From: an uncultured Prevotella sp.
GTDB taxonomy: Bacteria; Bacteroidota; Bacteroidia; Bacteroidales; Bacteroidaceae
DNA length: 50,127 nt
Assembly: GCA_946186945.1 (NCBI GenBank)
Contig: CAMHPC010000003.1
Location: 1 to 50,127 of the forward strand
Direction of reading: 5' to 3'
Shown: piece after piece, positions 8,555-15,667 of the stretch
Layout of the letters: the number at the start of each line of letters is the position of its first letter
Numbering within the stretch: the first letter of the stretch is position 1
Program-made: the position numbers and the translations under genes
Notes under the pieces: generated by a model
Seen by the model: only the letters and a program-made list of their open reading frames with translations
What the model was told of the DNA's origin: nothing
Database searches by the model: none

Positions 8555-9574
8555 TTAAGCGTGTTTTTCCTTGCCTGTGGTCTTGCGCCACCGGCGTTTT
8601 ATGGCTGTGGTTATGGCAGAGAAGTTGCCATGTCTGAGGTTGAGCCACAGTTCCTCTGCCGAGCGCCCCACTTTCACCCACGGGTGTCCCCAGGCGTTGG
8701 TGCGGTATAAGCGCTCCTTGTACGACACATCCTCTATCACGTACTTGGGATGCCGGAGCGGAAACTCCAGTTCATGACGCTTCATGGTGAATATGCGCCT
8801 GTATGCACGGGGGGTGGTGTCTATGCTGCCGCCGAAATGGGTAGAGTCGGCACTCAGTCCCAGGTTGTTGATCATGTTCTTCTGCGGCATTATGGCGAGT
8901 TGCGAGTGCAGCAGCATACTCGCCCAGAAGATACTTTCGTAATATTCCTTGCCCGTGGCACGGTGGTTATGGCACATGGGTATGAAGTCCTTGCGGTAGC
9001 GGCGTTGTCTGCACAGGTCTGTCAGCCGTCTCATACCATCCTTGTCGTCCAGGAAGGCGTAGTCGCCCTCCCACTGGTCTATCACTCTCCGCCACGATGC
9101 CCAGCCCCAGATGGCGAAGATGGAAGTGAAGAAATAACTGTCTGAGCAGTGGGGTGTCTGTTCATCCTCGTTAAACCCGCATATCATGGCTATGCGCTCA
9201 TCGTGCTCATAGCGGTCGAGCATCTCCTTGCAGAAGGGGAAGAATGCCTGCGAGGGCACGTCGTCATCCTCCAGTACTATGCACTTGTCGGTATAGGAAA
9301 AAGCCCATTTCTGCGAAAGGTATTCCGATGGATCGCAACCATAGTTGCGCTTCTGGTACAGGCGGTGCACCTCGCACTCCCAGTCTATCTCTGCCACCAC
9401 CTCGCGGCAAGCCTCTATGCCCGCCATATCGTGCTCTCCACGTGGACCGTCCTGATAGAGAAACAGACGGGCGGGGCGTGCCTCCCTCACCTCATTGAAC
9501 ACCGCCCTCAGGTGTTCCGGGCGGTTGAAGAAAAGTATGAGCACTGATACGTCAGTCTTTGCAGGATGTTTCAT
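8555..9574 (-). CDS. GT2-like glycosyltransferase ('hemolysin activation' type)
   Basis: A 339-residue GT-A-fold glycosyltransferase. The N-terminus is 'VSVLILFFNRPEHLRAVF', and an acidic metal/nucleotide-sugar motif LEDDD lies at residues 101-105. Close relatives in Bacteroidales are often labelled 'hemolysin activation protein', a historical name. No membrane segment or signal peptide is visible, so it probably acts at the inner face of the inner membrane. It is the last gene of a four-gene operon and overlaps the flippase gene by 4 nt, which points to O-unit or capsule assembly. The sugar donor and acceptor cannot be deduced. Confidence 0.82.
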   Translation of the reverse strand: MKHPAKTDVSVLILFFNRPEHLRAVFNEVREARPARLFLYQDGPRGEHDMAGIEACREVVAEIDWECEVHRLYQKRNYGCDPSEYLSQKWAFSYTDKCIVLEDDDVPSQAFFPFCKEMLDRYEHDERIAMICGFNEDEQTPHCSDSYFFTSIFAIWGWASWRRVIDQWEGDYAFLDDKDGMRRLTDLCRQRRYRKDFIPMCHNHRATGKEYYESIFWASMLLHSQLAIMPQKNMINNLGLSADSTHFGGSIDTTPRAYRRIFTMKRHELEFPLRHPKYVIEDVSYKERLYRTNAWGHPWVKVGRSAEELWLNLRHGNFSAITTAIKRRWRKTTGKEKHA

Positions 9575-11013
9575 GGTCTTTTGATTTTAGATTTTATAAA
9601 CTGCACACACTCGTTTAGTATCACGGCATGTGCCAGTCGCATCACTATATAATAGAGCACCGCCGCCACTGCCACGCGTGTGAGGAGCAGCAGCCACAGC
9701 GGAGTGATGGTCAGTGTGGCGAAATGTGTGGCTGTCATCACCGCCAGGGCTGCCAGGGCAAAGGGCAGCACATCGGCAGCGAGCATGAGCAGGGTGTAGC
9801 CCATCAGTCTCTTGACGAAAAACCACCACACCAGCAACCACGACACATGCAGCACCGTATAGGCTATCACCATGGTGTGGATGCCCCACTGGTGCAGCAG
9901 CACCATCAATGCTATCTGCATGATGCCCAGTGCCAGGGTCACCCACAGGTATATGTCGCTCCGCCCCTTGCTCACCACCATGTTGGAGAGCATGGTGCTC
10001 ACGGGTATCACGGCACCTGCCACGCAGAGTATGCGCAGCAGGTGGGCGGACTCTGCCCACTTCTCGGTTATGGCGATGGTGATAAACTCCTCCGCCACCA
10101 GTCCCAATCCGAAGAGCAGGGGGAAGGCGAGAAATGCCACCAGGCGCACCATCTTGCGAAAGGCTGCCAACTGCCTGTCACGCTCCTCGTCGAGAGCCAC
10201 CAGCACGGGTTGTGCCACCTGTGCCATCATGTTCTGTACCAGCAGGTAGCATTTCTGGTTCCATTGGTTGGCTTGGTAGTAGTTGCCCGCGCTGTGAGCA
10301 GTGAAGTATCTACCTATCAGTATATTGAGTATGTTGCCGTTGATATGTTGCAGTATGGCAGACATCAGCATCCTCACCCCGAAGGGTAGCATCCGCTTGA
10401 TAGGTCTCCACGAGAACTGCAGGGTGGGGCGCCAGTCGGAGTGGTACCACAGCAGCACGGTATTGATGAGTATGAACAGGTTGGTCTGAGTGGCAAGCGA
10501 CCAGTAGCCAAACCCTTGCCATGCCATCAGTGCGCCAGCCACCGACGATACTATCACCGCCGTCATGCCCGTCTGGGCTATCTCCTTGATGCGCAGATTC
10601 TTGGTGAGGTATGCCGACTGTGCCACACCCCATGAGGCAAAGACGAAGCCAAGGAAGGCGTAGCGGCTCAGCGGCACCAGGTCGGCATTGTCGTAATAGT
10701 CGGCTATCAGCGGTGCAGCAAAAAAAAGGATAAGGTATATGGCGCCGCCCATCATCACATTGAACCACAGTGCGCTGTTGTAGTCTTCGTGCTGCGGATG
10801 CTGCATGTTGACTAATGCCGACTTGAAACCGCTGCTCTGCAGTTCACTGGCTATGAGCGAGAAGATGCTGATCATCGCCATCATGCCATAGTCGTAGGGC
10901 GAGAGCAGGCGCCCTAAGATGATGCCGAAGACCAGTCCCGTGACCTGCTGCACGCCATTGTTCATTCCGCCCCAGAACAGTCCTTTTGCCGTCTTCTCTT
11001 TCAGTGTCTCCAT
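9571..11013 (-). CDS. Polysaccharide flippase (MOP superfamily, Wzx-like)
   Basis: A 480-residue membrane protein with about 12-14 hydrophobic segments. It starts 'KEKTAKGLFWGGMNNGVQQV' and continues 'FGIILGRLLSPYDYGMMAMI', typical of lipopolysaccharide biosynthesis flippases of the WzxC/polysaccharide_synt family. It would move lipid-linked glycan units across the inner membrane. The gene overlaps the downstream glycosyltransferase by 4 nt and follows the LicD gene by 4 nt. The assignment to flippase is firm; the substrate is unknown. Confidence 0.9.
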   Translation of the reverse strand: METLKEKTAKGLFWGGMNNGVQQVTGLVFGIILGRLLSPYDYGMMAMISIFSLIASELQSSGFKSALVNMQHPQHEDYNSALWFNVMMGGAIYLILFFAAPLIADYYDNADLVPLSRYAFLGFVFASWGVAQSAYLTKNLRIKEIAQTGMTAVIVSSVAGALMAWQGFGYWSLATQTNLFILINTVLLWYHSDWRPTLQFSWRPIKRMLPFGVRMLMSAILQHINGNILNILIGRYFTAHSAGNYYQANQWNQKCYLLVQNMMAQVAQPVLVALDEERDRQLAAFRKMVRLVAFLAFPLLFGLGLVAEEFITIAITEKWAESAHLLRILCVAGAVIPVSTMLSNMVVSKGRSDIYLWVTLALGIMQIALMVLLHQWGIHTMVIAYTVLHVSWLLVWWFFVKRLMGYTLLMLAADVLPFALAALAVMTATHFATLTITPLWLLLLTRVAVAAVLYYIVMRLAHAVILNECVQFIKSKIKRP

Positions 11014-11017
11014 CTGC

Positions 11018-11851
11018 TCACTCGTCTATCCGCATATCCGATGCGTGTTGTGTTATCTTCTCTATGTCGGGCAGTTGCATATAGTCACCGTACATCAGCC
11101 GTAGCATGTGGTCGGCATTGTGGGGCACGGGCAGCAGGTGTCCTTCAAACTCGTGTGTGGTCAGTGGGAATATATCTTCCTTGTATCTGCGGTTGTGGAA
11201 GGGCACTCCCAGACCCGAGGTGATGATGTGTGCCCCTGTCAGCCGGTTCACGGTTCTCAGTATGGGGTGTATGATGTTCAAATTGAAGTGTGTCAGCAGT
11301 CTTATACGTCTCAGTTGCTTGTCATCGTCCTTGCTGGTGCGCCACATCTTGTACACATGACCGTGTGCCGTTTCCGACCATTTATGTACCGCCATGCGCT
11401 GTTGTTCCATGGGAAAGATATCTATGTACACCCCGCGGTATTTGCAGCGGCGGTCGTAGTCGTTGGTCTCGGCGAGGAAAGAACGCAGGTCGCGCACCTT
11501 GGCATAGCAGAAGAAATAGCCGGGGTCGCTGTCTATGGTCTGCACCGCCATGGTGTCGGGCAACTCCTTGGGGAGAACGGCGAGCAGACGTTTGTAGTCG
11601 CGGCGCATCATCTCTATGTCCAGATCGTCGTCCCACGGTATGAACCCATTGTGCCTGACGGCGCCTATCAGCGTGCCGCTGCTCAACCAGTAGCGTATGT
11701 CGTGCCGCCGGCATATCTCGTCTATATGCAGCAGCATCTCGAGCATGCGCAGTTGCTGCCGGCGTATGGGTGAACCCTCAGGGTTGAAGCGCTCCCTCAG
11801 CATCTGCTGTTCTTCTCTGGTGAGTGGTGCCTTCATCGCTTTCTTTGTCAT
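11018..11851 (-). CDS. LicD family phosphotransferase
   Basis: A 277-residue protein of the LicD/fukutin-like nucleotidyltransferase family, which attach phosphocholine or similar phospho-substituents to surface glycans. It has 'YWLSSGTLIGAVRHNGFIPW' followed by DDDLDIEM (WDDDLD at residues 73-78), the catalytic acidic cluster. No choline uptake or activation genes (licA, licB, licC) are present nearby, so the transferred group may not be choline. It overlaps the acetyltransferase gene by 4 nt and belongs to the same operon. Confidence 0.9.
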   Translation of the reverse strand: MTKKAMKAPLTREEQQMLRERFNPEGSPIRRQQLRMLEMLLHIDEICRRHDIRYWLSSGTLIGAVRHNGFIPWDDDLDIEMMRRDYKRLLAVLPKELPDTMAVQTIDSDPGYFFCYAKVRDLRSFLAETNDYDRRCKYRGVYIDIFPMEQQRMAVHKWSETAHGHVYKMWRTSKDDDKQLRRIRLLTHFNLNIIHPILRTVNRLTGAHIITSGLGVPFHNRRYKEDIFPLTTHEFEGHLLPVPHNADHMLRLMYGDYMQLPDIEKITQHASDMRIDE

Positions 11852-12426
11852 AGTGGTAAGTCTACTCGTCTGCCGTCTTTCTTCACTATCCGTGCCGGAT
11901 TGCCTGCCACCGTACAGTGGTCGGGTACATCTTTGTTTACCACAGCACCAGCTCCTATGGTCACGTGGTCGCCTATGCGTATGCCGCCGAAGACGGTGGC
12001 ACCTGTGAATATCTTCACACCGTCGCCTATTACAGGTCGTCGCTCCCTGCCGTCATTGCCCAGGGTCACCAGCTGCAGGCAGTAGAAATCCCTGCCTATC
12101 TTCTCTGCATTCAGGTACGTGGCGTAGGAGTGTTCGAAGTGTGCGCCCGCTCCTATCTCAGGGCACCATATATGCATGGTCTTCTCCGGTGGCAGCATCC
12201 ATTTCATGAATACTGCCACATATTCGCCCATGCGGTAGTAGAACAGGTTGCGGAAGCTGCGCTCGCGGGTACAGGTCTTGATGAAGTTGACGACGGTGGC
12301 TCTGCGGTCCTGACATTTCACCAGGTCGGCATCGATACGCCTTTTGTGGGTGACGTAGTATAATATGTGGGGCACCATCCTCAGCGTAGAGGCAGACAGC
12401 AGCACCGCCTGTGTAATTCTGTTCAT
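11848..12426 (-). CDS. Hexapeptide-repeat acetyltransferase (serine acetyltransferase-like)
   Basis: A 192-residue left-handed beta-helix acetyltransferase. The C-terminal half shows hexapeptide repeats ('IGDGVKIFTGATVFGG', 'IRIGDHVTIGAGAVVNKDV') and ends with the typical 'AGNPARIV'. Members in glycan clusters are annotated as serine acetyltransferases but often O-acetylate sugars; the operon context favours glycan modification. The start at 12426 lies only 4 nt from a TAACTTTG box, so either this transcript is leaderless, translation starts at Met17, or transcription starts at the stronger upstream promoter at 12502-12509. Confidence 0.85.
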   Translation of the reverse strand: MNRITQAVLLSASTLRMVPHILYYVTHKRRIDADLVKCQDRRATVVNFIKTCTRERSFRNLFYYRMGEYVAVFMKWMLPPEKTMHIWCPEIGAGAHFEHSYATYLNAEKIGRDFYCLQLVTLGNDGRERRPVIGDGVKIFTGATVFGGIRIGDHVTIGAGAVVNKDVPDHCTVAGNPARIVKKDGRRVDLPL

Positions 12427-12430
12427 GTGG

Positions 12431-12438
12431 CAAAGTTA
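12431..12438 (-). promoter_or_regulatory. -7-like box abutting the acetyltransferase start codon
   Basis: TAACTTTG on the minus strand (12438-12431) fits TAnnTTTG perfectly, but is only 4 nt from the ATG. If used, transcription would begin at or just inside the start codon. It may be fortuitous. Confidence 0.3.
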
Positions 12439-12491
12439 CGATTAAGTGAGAGAAAAACCAAAATAATTTTTGTTTTTCCGAACGTGAATAC

Positions 12492-12509
12492 CTTCGCGAA
12501 GCAAAGGTA
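12492..12509 (-). promoter_or_regulatory. Promoter of the glycan operon with CTTCGCGAAG palindrome
   Basis: On the minus strand the -7 box TACCTTTG (12509-12502) is followed directly by the perfect palindrome CTTCGCGAAG (12501-12492), where transcription should start. The same composite occurs at 29403-29420. The start codon is about 70 nt downstream. Where a -33 element would lie, the sequence borders the 9-bp tandem repeat; no TTTG is present there. Confidence 0.5.
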
Positions 12510-12520
12510 CACACACTTTC

Positions 12521-12619
12521 TCTAGATTTTCTAGATATTCTAGATTTTCTAGATATTCTAGATTCTCTAGATTTTCTAGATATTCTAGATTTTCTAGATA
12601 TTCTAGATTATCTAGATAT
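12521..12619. repeat. Tandem repeat, 11 copies of 9-bp TCTAGATNN
   Basis: Eleven uninterrupted 9-bp units, each starting TCTAGAT. The last two bases run TT, AT, TT, AT, TC, TT, AT, TT, AT, TA, AT, so units 1-5 and 6-10 form two 45-bp blocks differing by one base. The array contains 11 palindromic TCTAGA sites. It lies between the terminator of the small Cys-containing gene and the promoter of the glycan operon. No open reading frame of significance crosses it. Confidence 0.97.
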
Positions 12620-12628
12620 TTCTTTGCT

Positions 12629-12665
12629 AAAAAAAGGTGGAGACAATTCTATTTGTCTCCACCTT
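12629..12665 (-). terminator. Terminator of the small Cys-containing secreted protein gene
   Basis: Perfect 13-bp arms AAGGTGGAGACAA / TTGTCTCCACCTT with a 6-nt loop, followed on the minus strand by a run of Ts. It lies 24 nt past the stop codon of the 12690-12998 gene. Confidence 0.88.
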
Positions 12666-12689
12666 AATCATTCATTTCTTGGAAATGAG

Positions 12690-12998
12690 TTATTTCGCAA
12701 TCTTCTGCTGATTGGTATTTATAGCCTGACCAGGTCTCTTGTCCTTGCAGCAACCGTCCTTGCCTTTGTTGCAGTTGCCATTGCCATTGTTCTTAGAGGT
12801 GCACTGGCCATCCTTTTTGCCCATAGAGGCAGAACCATTGTACTGTGTGTCCTTGTTCTTGTCTACCGTGCTGCTGCTACCATTCTGTGTAGAAACGGTG
12901 GTGTTCATCTTCACCTTCTTGGGCTTCTGTGCATTTGCGTTCAGCGAGAACGACAGAGCAGCCACCATGATTGATGCGCTAAAGAATAATCTCTTCAT
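12690..12998 (-). CDS. Small secreted Cys-containing protein, unknown function
   Basis: A 102-residue protein I do not recognise. A signal peptide covers residues 1-23 (MKRLFF...LNANA, cleavage before Gln24). The mature part of about 79 residues is rich in Lys, Asn, Gly, Ser and Thr, lacks long hydrophobic stretches, and has four Cys at positions 66, 76, 83 and 84. Two disulfides or metal binding are possible, but no known motif is seen. It is monocistronic: it has a textbook promoter (13040-13070) and its own strong terminator. Coding status is supported by the signal peptide and by these flanking signals. It sits between two glycan gene groups, but nothing links it to glycan synthesis. Confidence 0.75.
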   Translation of the reverse strand: MKRLFFSASIMVAALSFSLNANAQKPKKVKMNTTVSTQNGSSSTVDKNKDTQYNGSASMGKKDGQCTSKNNGNGNCNKGKDGCCKDKRPGQAINTNQQKIAK

Positions 12999-13039
12999 AA
13001 TTGTAAGTGTTATAAGTGATTAGATAATAAATTACTTTG

Positions 13040-13070
13040 CAAATATAGGAAAAAATCGCCGTATTGCAAA
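13040..13070 (-). promoter_or_regulatory. Promoter of the small Cys-containing protein gene
   Basis: -7 box TATATTTG (13047-13040) and -33 TTTG (13070-13067) with a 19-nt spacer on the minus strand, an almost ideal Bacteroidales promoter. The start codon is 42 nt downstream of the -7 box. Confidence 0.7.
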
Positions 13071-13085
13071 TATTGGCTCTAAAAA

Positions 13086-13868
13086 TTAACGTAACTTAAA
13101 TAATTTGGCTACGGCAAAGCCGATGTGCATTGCCACTGTAGTGAGAAAACCATAGTGGTGGAGCATCACCTGGAATCGCTCCTTGAGTGACTCTTTGTGG
13201 TGCTCGGTGGTGGCTCCCTCCTCCAGATAGTGAGCCACTACACCCTCTGCCTTGACCAGCGGCAGGCGTAGTCTGTCTGCCTCTTTCATCACCCTGATGC
13301 ACCAGTCCACATCGGCAGAGTAGCGGTAGCGCAGGTCGTACTTCACATTGCGTGCTATGTCTGTGCGTGCGTAAAAGGCTTGGTGGCACACCAGCATACC
13401 ACGTTTGAACGAGCGCCACGACAAGTGTGTAGGGGCACTCAGATGGCGTGGGCGTAATATCTTGCCCTCAGCGTCTACAATGTTTGTGTCGCCATAGATT
13501 ACAGCAGGCATGTTGTTGTGTTCCAGTCGCTCCACACAGAATGCGACACGCGAGAGGGTGTTGGCATCAGCCAAGCGGTCGCCGGCATTTAGGAAACACA
13601 CATAACTGCCAGTGGCCCTTTGCAGTCCCTTGTTCATGGCATCGTATATGCCACGGTCGGGCTCGCTCACCACACAAACAGAAATGTGAGAACCCTCATC
13701 GCATTGCTGCTTGTAGGCTCTCACTATTTCCATGGTGCCATCGTCCGAGGCACCGTCTATTATGATATGTTGTATGTGCGCATAGTCCTGCATCATCACA
13801 CTGTGCAGGGTGGGGGGTAGCACCCTCTCTGCGCGGAAGGTGATGGTGACCAGACTGATTACCATCAT
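13086..13868 (-). CDS. Glycosyltransferase family 2
   Basis: A 260-residue GT-A glycosyltransferase. The frame is open further upstream, but the start at 13868 is chosen because 'VISLVTITFRAERVLPPTL' is the normal GT2 N-terminus and because ATG overlaps the stop of the upstream GT4 gene as ATGA. Motifs include 'HIIIDGASDDGTMEIV' and 'DRGIYDAMNKGLQRATG', then NAGDRL as the metal-site equivalent. It resembles transferases that add hexoses or HexNAc in capsule or O-antigen synthesis. The donor is unknown. It forms a two-gene operon with the GT4 gene. Confidence 0.92.
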   Translation of the reverse strand: MMVISLVTITFRAERVLPPTLHSVMMQDYAHIQHIIIDGASDDGTMEIVRAYKQQCDEGSHISVCVVSEPDRGIYDAMNKGLQRATGSYVCFLNAGDRLADANTLSRVAFCVERLEHNNMPAVIYGDTNIVDAEGKILRPRHLSAPTHLSWRSFKRGMLVCHQAFYARTDIARNVKYDLRYRYSADVDWCIRVMKEADRLRLPLVKAEGVVAHYLEEGATTEHHKESLKERFQVMLHHYGFLTTVAMHIGFAVAKLFKLR

Positions 13869-15139
13869 ATATTGTAGTTCTTGGTTGCCATGGCCTGATT
13901 GTACACCTCTATGTACTTGAGTGCCACATTCCGCTGCGAGTAGGCTGTCGCCACCTTCTTTATCGCGTTGTCGCTGAGCATCTGGTAGTCGGCTTCGTTC
14001 AGGCACCAGTAGATGCCGTGTGCCAGGTCCAGACTGTCGCGATACTTCGCCACGTAGCCGTTCTTCTCGTGTTCTATCTCCTCGGGTATGCCGCCCACCT
14101 TGAAGCCTACGCAGGGCACACCGCATGCCAACGCCTCCATGATGGTGTTGGGCAGGTTGTCTTCCAGCGATGGCAATACGAACACATCGGCACTGTTGTA
14201 CACATCCACTATCTTCTTCTCATCGTGTATGTATCCTAAGGAATAGACGGGCAGAGCCAGGTGATGGTCGAAGTTCTCGGAGTGTCCGCCCATGATGGCT
14301 ATCACGGTGTTCTCCTTCACCTCGGGACGTTCCGCCACCAGACGGTCTATGGCCTCTATCATGAAGTCCATGCCCTTGCGACGGTCGGTCACCCTCTGCG
14401 ACACGAAGAGTATGATACGTTTGTCGGTAGGCAGTCCCACGCGTGTGCGGGCTCCCTGTTTGTCTTTTCTGCAAAATACGTGAGTGTCGATGGTGTTGGG
14501 GATGTTGGTTATTTCCTGACCGCGCAGCAGGGCACTCTTGCGCGAGAGACCTTCCAGCCACTTGCTGCATGCCACGAATGAGATGTGATTGCCCTGGAAG
14601 AGTTGGTTCTTACGGTGCCACACCCTGTTGGCCAAGTCCTTCTTCGAACCCTCGCCTGGCAGGAATGGGCAGTTGCCACAGATGGTGGTAAATGCCTGAC
14701 AGCCGCGGGTGTAGTGGCATATGCCAGTGGCAGGCCAGGCATCGTGCATGGTCCACACCACGGGCTTGCCCGAGTTGAGTATCTTTCGGATGCTCGAAAG
14801 CGACAGCATGCCCTGGTTGATCCAGTGCAGGTGTATGATATCTGCCTCTTTAAACTCCCTCATCGTAGTGATGTCGGCACCCATCGATGCGGTGTCAATA
14901 TCAAAGAGGTGCTTGCGGGAGAGGTGAAGGGCTGAGTATATCTTCCACCGCTCCCAGAGGAAGTTCCACCTGGAGCATGCGCCTTTCTTCAGACCCACAA
15001 CGGTGATGTTGTCACTATCCTTGTCCTTTACCAGCATTTTGGCTTTCACGCCATTATTGTTCAATGCCTCCATCAGACGGTTGGCAGCAACTGCGGCACC
15101 GCCCGTCTTCTCACTTGTGTTAACAATTAGAACTCTCAT
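13865..15139 (-). CDS. Glycosyltransferase family 4
   Basis: A 424-residue GT-B retaining glycosyltransferase. The start at 15139 (MRVLIVNTSEKTGGAAVAAN) is chosen over an upstream in-frame Met because it gives the canonical GT4 N-terminus and lies 20 nt behind a -7 box. The donor-binding C-terminal domain has 'FVLPSLEDNLPNTIMEALAC' with the E-x7-E element, then GVPCVGFKVGGIPE. The central 'TMHDAWPATGICHYTRGCQ' segment is typical of a Bacteroidetes capsule GT4 subgroup. The downstream GT2 overlaps by 4 nt. Confidence 0.93.
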   Translation of the reverse strand: MRVLIVNTSEKTGGAAVAANRLMEALNNNGVKAKMLVKDKDSDNITVVGLKKGACSRWNFLWERWKIYSALHLSRKHLFDIDTASMGADITTMREFKEADIIHLHWINQGMLSLSSIRKILNSGKPVVWTMHDAWPATGICHYTRGCQAFTTICGNCPFLPGEGSKKDLANRVWHRKNQLFQGNHISFVACSKWLEGLSRKSALLRGQEITNIPNTIDTHVFCRKDKQGARTRVGLPTDKRIILFVSQRVTDRRKGMDFMIEAIDRLVAERPEVKENTVIAIMGGHSENFDHHLALPVYSLGYIHDEKKIVDVYNSADVFVLPSLEDNLPNTIMEALACGVPCVGFKVGGIPEEIEHEKNGYVAKYRDSLDLAHGIYWCLNEADYQMLSDNAIKKVATAYSQRNVALKYIEVYNQAMATKNYNI

Positions 15140-15159
15140 GTCAGTGTATTTTGCATGAG

Positions 15160-15167
15160 CAAAAATA
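15160..15167 (-). promoter_or_regulatory. Promoter -7 box of the GT4-GT2 operon
   Basis: TATTTTTG on the minus strand (15167-15160), 20 nt upstream of the chosen GT4 start codon. The surrounding sequence is A/T-rich and no convincing -33 element is seen. Confidence 0.45.
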
Positions 15168-15281
15168 TAAAAAAAACAGGTTTTACCAAAAAAATTACAA
15201 AAAAATATAACTGTTTGCGCACACAACAGTTGATTTAAATCAAATAAATGGCAGTTTTGGGGAGAATTGAACCAAAAAGTA

Positions 15282-15312
15282 TTGACTGAGGGTGAAAATC
15301 GTTGTATCTTTG
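15282..15312 (+). promoter_or_regulatory. Promoter of the orphan small RNA
   Basis: -7 box TATCTTTG (15305-15312) with TTG (15282-15284) 20 nt upstream, on the plus strand. No plus-strand protein gene follows within 14 kb, so it must drive a non-coding transcript or a very short reading frame. Confidence 0.6.
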
Positions 15313-15317
15313 CATCG

Positions 15318-15512
15318 TCAAAAGGTTAATAGATTGTTTAGGTTAGTAGTAATAGATTTAGGTTTTTAGTTATTAGGTTTAAGGTAATTATGAAGATTGT
15401 TTAATCTGGACAACAAAGGAGGCCGTGAGGTTCCCTTTGGTTTTAAGAAAAGGATTTTTAGTTAAACATACCGATGCGCTGCAATCCAAGAGAGGGTTGC
15501 AGCGCATTATTT
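15318..15512 (+). ncRNA. Candidate stand-alone small RNA, about 195 nt
   Basis: Bounded by a good promoter (15282-15312) and a strong hairpin ending at 15507. The 5' half is rich in U, A and G with repeated TTAGGTT/TTAGTT motifs and a direct repeat AGATTGTTTA (15331-15340 and 15394-15403). The middle can fold through CAAAGG/CCTTTG (15414-15439). The only start codon in context is at 15390, giving MKIV then stop. Candidates include a 6S-like RNA or another conserved Bacteroidales RNA, but I cannot match it to a named family. The transcript ends are estimated. Confidence 0.5.
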
Positions 15513-15513
15513 A
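15474..15513 (+). terminator. 3' hairpin of the orphan small RNA
   Basis: Perfect 11-bp arms ATGCGCTGCAA / TTGCAGCGCAT (15474-15484, 15497-15507), extendable by three more pairs inside, followed by TATTTAT. The U-tract is weak, so it may also be the structured 3' end of the RNA. Confidence 0.6.
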
Positions 15514-15606
15514 TGGCGTACCTCATAGCATCATGATACCACTTATATCAATAGTTTTTCAACCATAGCATAAACAGTATGTCGGTGGGTGATAAAAGTG
15601 ATTATG

Positions 15607-15638
15607 CAAAAATGCATTATGTAGAAATACATAATGCA
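15607..15638 (-). terminator. Terminator of the FAH-porU-porV-ispF operon
   Basis: Perfect 11-bp inverted repeat TGCATTATGTA / TACATAATGCA with a 4-nt loop, followed on the minus strand by five Ts. It lies about 30 nt past the ispF stop codon. Confidence 0.8.
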
Positions 15639-15667
15639 AGTCAATCTTGCAAGTAATGGAATAAAAA

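Noticed and set aside
12521..12619. The TCTAGAT array as a CRISPR array
   Set aside because: Units are 9 bp, contiguous and without unique spacers; no cas genes are present.
13869..14126. N-terminal extension of the GT2 reading frame
   Set aside because: It is antisense-frame sequence of the GT4 gene; the low-complexity Arg/Gly-rich translation and the ATGA overlap at 13868 support the shorter start.
15390..15404. MKIV mini-ORF in the orphan RNA
   Set aside because: Four codons with no support; kept only as a note that the transcript could have a start codon.
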